Source: Acidobacteriaceae bacterium UBA1307 (lineage in GTDB: Bacteria; Acidobacteriota; Terriglobia; Terriglobales; Acidobacteriaceae). From it: 64,000 nucleotides of DNA. The translations under genes and the position numbers were made by a program. This document shows, piece by piece, positions 42,316 to 48,807 of the stretch. The notes beneath the pieces are model-generated. The model was not told the DNA's origin and did no database searches. It saw only the letters and a program-made list of their open reading frames with translations. Within the stretch, counting starts at the first letter, position 1. The number at the start of each line of letters is the position of its first letter. Location: positions 41,833-105,832 of the forward strand of contig DBTV01000029.1 in NCBI GenBank assembly GCA_002307235.1, in the 5' to 3' direction.

Positions 42316-43635
42316 ATGAAAACAGATATGTTGCTTGATCGTGCTGGTTCTTCCGCGGGAAATCCACTGACAGACGCGATGCGAAAAACCATTCAGGAGG
42401 AGCTGGATGCCATCCTGACCAGTTCTTCGTTTCACGGGGCAGAGCGCTGCAAGCAGTTTCTCGCCTATGTCGTTCACCATCAGGTGGAAGGCAGGCCGGA
42501 ACTGCTCAAGGAACGCACCATCGGCACCGAGGTCTTTCAGCGCCAGCCGGGCTACGCCACCGGCGAGGATCCGGTCGTGCGCGTGCAGGCCGGCAAGGTG
42601 CGCCACCGGCTCGAGCAGTTTTATCAGGTAAGAGCCGATAAGCCCAAGGTACGCATCGAGTTACCGCTCGGCTCCTATTCGCCGCTCTTCCAGTGGGCAG
42701 CGCCCGCCGCCCTGCCCGAGAGTGTGCCGTCCGCCGAGGAAAAAAGCGTACAAGAGCCTGTTCGCCGCACTTTTTGGTCGCGCAGAGCCGTTATTGGGTG
42801 CATTTCCGTCGGTTTATTGCTCTTTTTCGGCATCATTAGCGTTGTTTTTGTTGTTGCGCGGCAGAATGAACGGCGGAAAACCGCCATGGACGTCTTCTGG
42901 GCGCCGATCTTTGCCAGCCAGCAGCCGGTGCTGATCTGCCTGGCCCAGCCCATCGTCTACCGGCCCAGCCAGCAGCTCTACCGCCAGTACGCCAGCAGCC
43001 ATGACGGCGCCTTCCACACCGAAGTGGAGCGCACCAATGTTCCGCTGCCTTTAAAGCAGAGCGACAAGATCAACTGGGGCGACATGTACTTGGCGCGCGA
43101 TTACGGTGTCGCGGTCGGCGATGCCTACGCCGCCGTCGATCTGTCGGGAACCCTCGGAAGGCTCGGCAAGCCCAGTCAGGTGCGCATTGGCACCGGCTAT
43201 TCCTTTGAGGATCTGCGCAATTCCCCGGCCGTGCTGGTGGGGGCTTTTAACAATAGTTGGACGATGCAACTTGCGCCGAATCTGCACTATAACTTCATTG
43301 AAGACCATGAAGACTTTTCCATTCGCGCGAGTGCCCCGAGCAAGAATGTCTGGCGGGTGCGTTTTGACGCCAACGGAGGCGTGATTGGTGATTATGCGCT
43401 GATTGGCCGCGTTCTCGACTCGAAGACGGGCCAGTTCACCATCATTGTCGCGGGGATTACCGGGGCAGGCACGCGTGCGGCGGGCGATCTGGTCTCGAAT
43501 CCGGCGGCGCTCGAGTTGGCCTTGCGCGGTCTACCTGCCGGCTGGCAGAGCAAGAATCTTGAGCTGGTGCTTGAAACCACGGTGACCGACTCGATTCCGG
43601 GCCCGGCCCACGTCGTCGCCTCGTATTCCTGGTAG
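42316..43635 (+). CDS. One-helix membrane regulator with N-terminal DNA-binding-like domain
   Basis: Protein of about 439 residues in a layout frequent in acidobacteria. The N-terminal cytoplasmic domain (about 20-135) has SFHGAERCKQFLAYVV, ERTIGTEVFQRQPGYATGED and ELPLGSYSPLF, the pattern also fused to adenylate cyclase and TPR sensors and thought to be winged-helix-like. One transmembrane helix follows at about 158-180. The C-terminal part (about 190-439) is outside and unassigned, with a fold reminiscent of periplasmic ligand-binding regions. It is divergent from the TonB receptor, so ligand-dependent control of that receptor is plausible. A TTG at 42274 with AAGGGG upstream is an alternative start. 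Confidence 0.65.
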   Translation: MKTDMLLDRAGSSAGNPLTDAMRKTIQEELDAILTSSSFHGAERCKQFLAYVVHHQVEGRPELLKERTIGTEVFQRQPGYATGEDPVVRVQAGKVRHRLEQFYQVRADKPKVRIELPLGSYSPLFQWAAPAALPESVPSAEEKSVQEPVRRTFWSRRAVIGCISVGLLLFFGIISVVFVVARQNERRKTAMDVFWAPIFASQQPVLICLAQPIVYRPSQQLYRQYASSHDGAFHTEVERTNVPLPLKQSDKINWGDMYLARDYGVAVGDAYAAVDLSGTLGRLGKPSQVRIGTGYSFEDLRNSPAVLVGAFNNSWTMQLAPNLHYNFIEDHEDFSIRASAPSKNVWRVRFDANGGVIGDYALIGRVLDSKTGQFTIIVAGITGAGTRAAGDLVSNPAALELALRGLPAGWQSKNLELVLETTVTDSIPGPAHVVASYSW

Positions 43636-43659
43636 CTTTTACAGTAAATCGGAGGTATA

Positions 43660-43689
43660 GAGACAAGAAAAGCGGCCACAGGGGCCGCT
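43660..43689 (-). terminator. Terminator after the tRNA-Arg genes
   Basis: AGCGGCC (43671-43677) pairs with GGCCGCT (43683-43689); on the minus strand the stem is followed by TTTTCTTG, 20 bases past the tRNA end. It may also end the convergent regulator gene. Confidence 0.7.
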
Positions 43690-43708
43690 CGTTCTCGTTT
43701 GATCTGTA

Positions 43709-43785
43709 TGGTGCGCCCGGAGAGATTCGAACTCCCGACCTGCTGATTCGTAGTCAGCCGCTCTATCCAACTGAGCTACAGGCGC
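43709..43785 (-). tRNA. tRNA-Arg (ACG), copy 1
   Basis: A 77-base cloverleaf with CCA encoded. Acceptor GCGCCTG pairs with CGGGCGC; the anticodon stem is GCTGA/TCAGC with loop CTACGAA (anticodon ACG, read as ICG); the T-loop is TTCGAAT. The A34 is normally deaminated to inosine by TadA. Confidence 0.97.
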
Positions 43786-43846
43786 ACAACCTTCCCGCTG
43801 AAGATCGATTGCTTTGAATGACCGAACGGGGAAGTACGGAGTGGAA

Positions 43847-43923
43847 TGGTGCGCCCGGAGAGATTCGAACTCCCGACCTGCTGATTCGTAGTCAGCCGCT
43901 CTATCCAACTGAGCTACAGGCGC
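43847..43923 (-). tRNA. tRNA-Arg (ACG), copy 2
   Basis: Identical in sequence to the copy 61 bases away, including the encoded CCA. The two lie in tandem and probably share one transcript ending at the hairpin near 43671-43689. Confidence 0.97.
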
Positions 43924-44013
43924 ACATGCGTTAAAACCACTAAAGAGATAGTACCAAGGAAGCAGGAGCGGCGCAAGACGCAAAGCCTGAAACCTTAGAA
44001 ACTTCTGTTGATA

Positions 44014-44244
44014 TCAGACGGCTTCGGCGAGATTTTCTTCGCGGGCGATGCGCAGGCCGGTCTGCGCTACCAAACCGGCGACGGTGGCTTCATTCAGCCG
44101 GGTGGCGTCGTACTCGATCACGAGCTGGTCAGCGGCGCGCCGAATCTGGCGAATCCCGTAGACGTCATGCAACTGCCCGAGAGCCACAGCGGCGGTTTCG
44201 CTGGCCGGGGCAACGATGCGATAGTGAACTTCGACCGTGGTCAT
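44014..44244 (-). CDS. Small conserved-looking protein of unknown function (76 aa)
   Basis: No motif is recognised. The pattern of alternating hydrophobics (VEVHYRIVAP, QLVIEYDATRL, VAGLVAQTGL) suggests a beta-alpha-beta ferredoxin-like fold of the kind seen in heavy-metal-associated domains, but the CxxC metal site is absent. AGGA lies about 10 bases before the ATG. Metal-free relatives could be protein- or ligand-binding. It lies 86 bases beyond the TlpA lipoprotein gene on the same strand. Confidence 0.6.
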   Translation of the reverse strand: MTTVEVHYRIVAPASETAAVALGQLHDVYGIRQIRRAADQLVIEYDATRLNEATVAGLVAQTGLRIAREENLAEAV

Positions 44245-44329
44245 AAGAGAGATCCTAGCAAAATCTGGGCCGGGTGACTCCGATTTTCTCTGTTTTTCTC
44301 TGTAGAGTTTCTCGCGTGGAAACCGGAGC

Positions 44330-44824
44330 CTACAGAGATTTGAGATAGGCGCGAATCTCGGGGCTGTTCCAGTCCTGCGCGCCGACGAATTTGCGGCGGA
44401 TGGTGCCCTGGCGGTCGATGACGTAGGTCTCCGGCCACATGTTGGTGTGGTAGAGGGTGGGGACGGTCTCCCTGGGGTCGCGGACGGTGATCAGGTCAAC
44501 GTGGCGGCGGGCAAGGAAGTTGGTGTAGGAGGTTGCGTCCTCGTCGACGCTGATGGCGACAATCGCCACCTCGGGCAGCGCGTGATGCAGTTGGAGCAGC
44601 GAGGGCATCTCTTGCACGCAGGGGCCGCACCAGGTGGCCCAGAAGTTGAGCAGCACCACTTTGCCGCGATAGCTGGCCAGATGCACGCTGGTGCGGCCGT
44701 CGGAAACGGTGAAGTCCGGCGCGGGTTTGTTCATCAGCAGCGGATGCGCACCACGGTTGCAGGCCGTGAGCGCGGCGAGGGAGAGCAAAAGCCAGGATGT
44801 TGTTCGAAGGATGGGAATGCGCAC
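44330..44824 (-). CDS. TlpA-type thioredoxin lipoprotein
   Basis: Membrane-anchored thiol reductant of 164 residues. The signal sequence ends in lipobox LTAC, so Cys22 would be lipidated. The thioredoxin domain has NFWATWCGPCVQEMPSL, the usual TlpA/ResA WCGPC site, and a cis-Pro in MWPETYVI. Likely roles are periplasmic disulfide reduction, such as for cytochrome c maturation. The GTG at 44824 is chosen because a -10 element (TATTAT) lies only 6 bases upstream, leaving no room for a ribosome site: the message may be leaderless. A longer frame from 44911 would overlap the divergent glycosyltransferase. Confidence 0.85.
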   Translation of the reverse strand: MRIPILRTTSWLLLSLAALTACNRGAHPLLMNKPAPDFTVSDGRTSVHLASYRGKVVLLNFWATWCGPCVQEMPSLLQLHHALPEVAIVAISVDEDATSYTNFLARRHVDLITVRDPRETVPTLYHTNMWPETYVIDRQGTIRRKFVGAQDWNSPEIRAYLKSL

Positions 44825-44828
44825 AAAT

Positions 44829-44836
44829 TTATAATA
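44829..44836. promoter_or_regulatory. Shared -10 element for divergent genes
   Basis: The stretch TTATAATA reads TATAAT on the plus strand (44830-44835) and TATTAT on the minus strand (44836-44831), serving as -10 box for the glycosyltransferase and the TlpA lipoprotein respectively. Confidence 0.4.
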
Positions 44837-44870
44837 CGAGCGAGCAGCACAGAGGGAAAGGACGAAGACG

Positions 44871-46082
44871 ATGAGCGCCGATACGCCGGAGCAGAACGCA
44901 AGCCAGAACAACAGTTACACGCCGGTTCTGGGATTGACGGAGTCAGAGGGCGCGCCGAAGGACTGGCGCGAGCAGGTGGCCGAGGCCTTTTCCGGTGCTG
45001 TATTTGACCAACCCGAACCGACAGAGCTGATGGAACTGACGGTGATTGTGCCGGCGCGCGACGAGGCGGATTGCCTTGGCGGTTGCCTGCGCACGCTGGT
45101 GGCGCAGTCGGAGGAGATCTTTCTTCTGGGCCGGGATTGGGAGCTGATCGTGGTCGATGACCACTCGAGCGACCGGACGGCCGAGATCGCTCGCGGCTTT
45201 GCCGGGGTGACGGTGCTGGAGGCGCCCAAGCTCGAGGCGGGCTGGACGGGCAAGAACAACGCCGTGTGGACGGCGGCACGGCGCGCGCGCGGCCGCTGGT
45301 TGCTGTTTACCGATGCCGATACGCTCCACGAGCCGGGCGACTTGCGCCGCGCGCTGCACGAGGCCGAGCGGCACAAGGCCGGGGTGATGAGCTACTCGCC
45401 GCGCCAGATTGTGACCGGTTTTGCGCAGCGGACGTTGATGCCGCTGGTTTATAGCGAGCTGGCGCTGGCCTATCCGCCGTCGAAGGTCTCTGACCCGAAG
45501 GAGTTTGTCGCCGCCGCCAATGGGCAGTTTCTGCTGGTGGGGCGCGAGGCCTACCGGCGGCTGGGTGGGCATGAGGCCGTGGCGGGCGAGGTGCTGGAGG
45601 ATGTGGCGTTGGCCTTTCTGGCCAAGCGCAGCAAGCTGGGACTGCGTTTTCGCTATGCCGACGATGCGCTTTCGACCAGGATGTACCGGTCGACGCGAGC
45701 GATGGTCGAGGGGTGGACGAAGAATCTGGCGCTGCTGTTTGCCAACTCCCTGACGCTGGCGCTGTGGCGCGCGCTCGATTTTTTGCTGCTGTTTCTGCTG
45801 CCGGTGCTGGCGGTGGTGTTGTGGAACGCGAAGTTCGCCCAGCACTCGATTCAGTGGCTTGGGGCTGGCTGGGTGCTGGCGATTCTCTGGCTGCGGACGC
45901 TGGTGCGCTTTTACGCGCGGGTCGCAAAGTCGAACTTTCCTCTTTCGGACTGCCTGCTGACGCCGCTCGGGCTGCCGCTGTTCGTCTTTCTTCTCTACCG
46001 AAGCTGGTTTCAGCATAAGATTCTCAAACAGGTGCTCTGGAAGGGGCGCGGCTACGGCAGCCAGCGGTCGGCGGCGCGGTAG
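44871..46082 (+). CDS. Family 2 glycosyltransferase with C-terminal membrane helices
   Basis: Membrane-associated inverting GT-A glycosyltransferase of 403 residues. Nucleotide-sugar motifs are TVIVPARDEADCLGG, VVDDHSSDRTAEIA and the metal-binding TDADTLHEPG. The later GEVLEDVALA carries the ED pair. Three or four hydrophobic segments follow from about 295 to 385. It resembles the hopanoid-associated HpnB group, but no hopanoid genes are nearby, so the acceptor is open. An ordinary polyprenyl or lipid glycosyltransferase is the alternative. AAAGGAC lies before the ATG. Confidence 0.8.
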   Translation: MSADTPEQNASQNNSYTPVLGLTESEGAPKDWREQVAEAFSGAVFDQPEPTELMELTVIVPARDEADCLGGCLRTLVAQSEEIFLLGRDWELIVVDDHSSDRTAEIARGFAGVTVLEAPKLEAGWTGKNNAVWTAARRARGRWLLFTDADTLHEPGDLRRALHEAERHKAGVMSYSPRQIVTGFAQRTLMPLVYSELALAYPPSKVSDPKEFVAAANGQFLLVGREAYRRLGGHEAVAGEVLEDVALAFLAKRSKLGLRFRYADDALSTRMYRSTRAMVEGWTKNLALLFANSLTLALWRALDFLLLFLLPVLAVVLWNAKFAQHSIQWLGAGWVLAILWLRTLVRFYARVAKSNFPLSDCLLTPLGLPLFVFLLYRSWFQHKILKQVLWKGRGYGSQRSAAR

Positions 46083-46148
46083 GCATCTTTTTTGTGCAAA
46101 TCCTGAAGCCTGTCCATGATTTACAGCATCTTTACCAGCGGGGGCACG

Positions 46149-46565
46149 ATGATCGAACTCACGCGGCGGGCAAGCTTTTCGGCGGCGCACTACTACTGGG
46201 TCGAGGCTTGGACCGAGGAACAAAATCGGCGGGTCTTCGGCCAATGCGCCAACCGCAACGGCCACGGGCATAATTACACGCTCGAGGTGACGGTGGCGGG
46301 CGAGCCTGACCCGGTGACCGGCTTCGTCGTCGACCTGAAGTGGTTGAAGACGGTGCTGGAGGAGCGGGTGCTCGAGGCCTGGGACCATCGGCATCTGAAT
46401 CTGGAGACCGAGGAGTTTGCCCGGGCTGTGCCGACGACCGAAAACATCGCGATCGCGGCCTGGCGGCGGCTGGAACCGGCACTTGCGGCGGCCAAGGTCG
46501 CGCTGCGCAAGGTGCGCATCTGGGAGACGCCGGAGATCTTTGCCGAGTACCGGGGGCAGCCATGA
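46149..46565 (+). CDS. 6-pyruvoyl-tetrahydropterin synthase family protein, copy A
   Basis: Zinc enzyme acting on 7,8-dihydroneopterin triphosphate, giving 6-pyruvoyl-tetrahydropterin or (as QueD) 6-carboxytetrahydropterin. Zinc ligands are H14 (SAAHYYW) and H39/H41 in C33-ANRNG-HGH. The C-x5-HGH spacing is that of animal-type PTPS rather than E. coli QueD (C-x3-HGH). The D79-H80 pair (WDHRHLN) and PTTEN are present. The 138-residue length is standard. The stop overlaps the ATG of copy B; folE follows. The ATG at 46149 is chosen at the family start (MIELTRRASF). Confidence 0.88.
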   Translation: MIELTRRASFSAAHYYWVEAWTEEQNRRVFGQCANRNGHGHNYTLEVTVAGEPDPVTGFVVDLKWLKTVLEERVLEAWDHRHLNLETEEFARAVPTTENIAIAAWRRLEPALAAAKVALRKVRIWETPEIFAEYRGQP

Positions 46566-46978
46566 GGGCATCCTTCGGACGGCGGTATCTGTTGAGCGCG
46601 AGCCACAGGCTGCATACCGGGAAGCTCTCGGATGAGGCCAATCGCGCGGCCTATGGCAAGTGCAACAACCCGTATGGGCACGGTCACAATTATGTGCTCG
46701 AGGTCGTGGTGACGGGCGCGGTGGATGAAACGACGGGCATGGTGATGAATCTGGTTGATCTGGACCAGGCGGTTCACACGCGCGTGCTTGACCGCTTTGA
46801 CCATGCGAATTTGAATCTGGACCCGGTCTTTGCGGATCTGGTTCCCACCACGGAGAACTTTTGCCGGGTGGTCTACGAGGAACTTGAGGGCGCGCTGCCT
46901 ATAGGCATGCTGGAGCGGGTCCGCGTGGAAGAGACGGAAAACAACTTTTTCGAGTACGCCGGGCCCGTGCGCGGCTAG
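46562..46978 (+). CDS. 6-pyruvoyl-tetrahydropterin synthase family protein, copy B
   Basis: Second member of the family, also 138 residues, translationally coupled to copy A (ATGA overlap 46562-46565). It keeps H15, C34-x5-H40-G-H42 (YGKCNNPYGHGHNY, nearly the animal PTPS sequence), D80-H81 (FDHANLN) and PTTEN with E99. Identity with copy A looks moderate, so the pair is an old duplication with possible division of labour (for example one for queuosine, one for tetrahydropterin) or a heteromer. The longer frame from 46340 is not needed. Confidence 0.88.
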   Translation: MRASFGRRYLLSASHRLHTGKLSDEANRAAYGKCNNPYGHGHNYVLEVVVTGAVDETTGMVMNLVDLDQAVHTRVLDRFDHANLNLDPVFADLVPTTENFCRVVYEELEGALPIGMLERVRVEETENNFFEYAGPVRG

Positions 46979-47032
46979 CGGCTTGAAGACCAGAGTAAGA
47001 GCCCGATTCCCCCGGGCGGAAGGGTAACGGAG

Positions 47033-47665
47033 ATGGCGCATCCCGTCGCAGTGAGCAAGCCGGTCCACAGGGCCGTGGAGATCGAGGAGGGCCTGAGCGG
47101 CTTTTCGACGCAGGATCTGTATCACGAGTTGCTGGGCCGCTTTGGCGAGGACCCGGAGCGCGACGGCCTGTTGAAGACCCCCGAGCGGGTCGCCAAGGCC
47201 ATGGGATTTTTGACCAAGGGCTACGAAGAGAATCCGACCAAGGTGTTGCAGCAGGCGCTGTTCGACGTCGAGTACGACGAGATGGTGCTGGTCAAGGACA
47301 TTGAGATGTTCTCGCTCTGCGAGCATCACATGCTTCCGTTCTTCGGCAAGGTGCATGTGGCCTACATTCCAAACGGCAAGGTCGTGGGGCTGAGCAAGAT
47401 TCCGCGGCTGGTGGAGGTGTTTGCGCGGCGGTTGCAGGTGCAGGAGCGGCTGACGCGCCAGATTGCCGATGCGATCAACGATGCGATTGCGCCGCAGGGC
47501 GTGGGCGTGGTCGTCGAGGCGCGGCACCTGTGCATGATGATGCGCGGCGTCGAAAAACAGCAATCGTCGACGGTGACCAGCGCGATGGTCGGCTGCTTCC
47601 GCGATCGGGAGACGCGCAGCGAGTTCCTCTCGCTGGTACGCCATTCGGGTGCGAACGGGCTCTAG
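47033..47665 (+). CDS. folE: GTP cyclohydrolase I
   Basis: Converts GTP to 7,8-dihydroneopterin triphosphate, the substrate of the two enzymes encoded just upstream and of folate synthesis. Zinc ligands are C96 in LCEHHMLPFFG (with H99) and C167 in RHLCMMMRG. The core GLSKIPRLVEVFARRLQVQE is present. Length 210. It lies 54 bases after copy B, on the same strand, probably one operon. Confidence 0.95.
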   Translation: MAHPVAVSKPVHRAVEIEEGLSGFSTQDLYHELLGRFGEDPERDGLLKTPERVAKAMGFLTKGYEENPTKVLQQALFDVEYDEMVLVKDIEMFSLCEHHMLPFFGKVHVAYIPNGKVVGLSKIPRLVEVFARRLQVQERLTRQIADAINDAIAPQGVGVVVEARHLCMMMRGVEKQQSSTVTSAMVGCFRDRETRSEFLSLVRHSGANGL

Positions 47666-47717
47666 CCGCGCGGGTTTTCCTCGACGGGGCTTGAGGCGTT
47701 TCGGGTAAAGTAGTGGA

Positions 47718-48608
47718 GTGAATGGACTTTTAGTGATCGACAAGCCGGGCGGCATGACCAGCCACGATGTGGTCAACCGCCTGCGCAGAATCACCGGCGA
47801 GCGCTCGGTGGGCCACCTGGGGACTCTTGACCCGATGGCCACCGGCGTCTTGCCGTTGTTGATGGGCAAGTACACGCGGCTGGCGCAGTATTTTTCCGCC
47901 GCCGAAAAGAGCTACACCGGAGCGATCCGCTTCGGATTTTCGACAGACACCTATGACGCAGAAGGCGCGGCAACTGGCGAGGACCGCTGGCCGGAGTTTG
48001 CCCCTGCGCTGACGCTCGAAAAAGTTCGCGCGGCCGCCGCCCGCTTCCACGGGAAGATGGCGCAGATGCCACCGGTGTTTTCCGCGAAAAAGATCGCCGG
48101 ACAACCGGCCTACAAGCTGGCGCGCGAGGGCAAGGTCGTCGATCTGAAGCCGGCCGAGATCGAGATTCTGGACTTTGCGCTTCTTTCACTCGATGGAGCC
48201 GAGGCGCGGTTCGCCATGCGCATCAGCGCGGGCGGTTACGTGCGCTCGGTAGCGCATGAACTGGGGCAGGATCTTGGTTGTGGCGCGCATCTGAGCGTGT
48301 TGCGGCGTACGCAGGCGGGTGTTTTCACCGAGGCCGAGGCGCATACGCTCGAGGCGCTGGAGCCGTTTGCGGGCAACGTCGAGGCGCTGGAAAATCTCTG
48401 CATTCATCCGCGGACTCTGCTGCCGGAGATGCCGTCTGTGACCGGCGATCAGGCGGCGCTGGGCCGGATGCGCAATGGCGGACAGGCCAATCTGCCGGAG
48501 TTCTCCGCAGCGCCGCTGGTGAAGGTTTTTGCCGGACCGCGTGAGATGGTGGGCGTGGCCCGACGCGTGGCGGGAACGCTGTTTCAGCCGGTGGCGGTCT
48601 TCGGTTGA
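47718..48608 (+). CDS. truB: tRNA pseudouridine(55) synthase
   Basis: Forms pseudouridine 55 in the T-loop of tRNAs. The catalytic aspartate is D38 in LGTLDPMATGVLP. Also present are NGLLVIDKPGGMTSHDVV at the N-terminus and QMPPVFSAKKIAGQPAYKLA. Length 296. The start is GTG at 47718; the Shine-Dalgarno site is weak. A 3' hairpin (GCCCGGC/GCCGGGC near 48633-48656) may end transcription. Confidence 0.94.
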   Translation: MNGLLVIDKPGGMTSHDVVNRLRRITGERSVGHLGTLDPMATGVLPLLMGKYTRLAQYFSAAEKSYTGAIRFGFSTDTYDAEGAATGEDRWPEFAPALTLEKVRAAAARFHGKMAQMPPVFSAKKIAGQPAYKLAREGKVVDLKPAEIEILDFALLSLDGAEARFAMRISAGGYVRSVAHELGQDLGCGAHLSVLRRTQAGVFTEAEAHTLEALEPFAGNVEALENLCIHPRTLLPEMPSVTGDQAALGRMRNGGQANLPEFSAAPLVKVFAGPREMVGVARRVAGTLFQPVAVFG

Positions 48609-48739
48609 GCGCAGGCCTGCGTGGCTTTTTGCCCGGCTCCCTGATGGGGCCGGGCCAAACTTTTGCTCCCGATTCGGACTTGGGGGCAGAACTTCGGTTG
48701 CATGCCGGTCGATGCCCGCGAGGCCAGTCTCCGAAGAAC

Positions 48740-48753
48740 GTGATTATAATCAC
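48740..48753. promoter_or_regulatory. CRP/FNR-like palindrome GTGATTATAATCAC over a -10 box
   Basis: Perfect 14-base palindrome 55 bases upstream of korA. GTGAT-N4-ATCAC has the half-site spacing of FNR-family sites, and its centre TATAAT (48745-48750) can serve as the -10 box, so a bound regulator would probably repress. Confidence 0.45.
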
Positions 48754-48807
48754 CTCGTGGCGCTCGGGCGCCGGGCGAAGAATTGTCATTGAAGGGAATT
48801 CCGCCAG

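Noticed and set aside
43709..43923. Tandem repeat or CRISPR-like array
   Set aside because: The two 77-base repeats are ordinary tRNA-Arg genes; no array of short repeats and spacers exists in the window.
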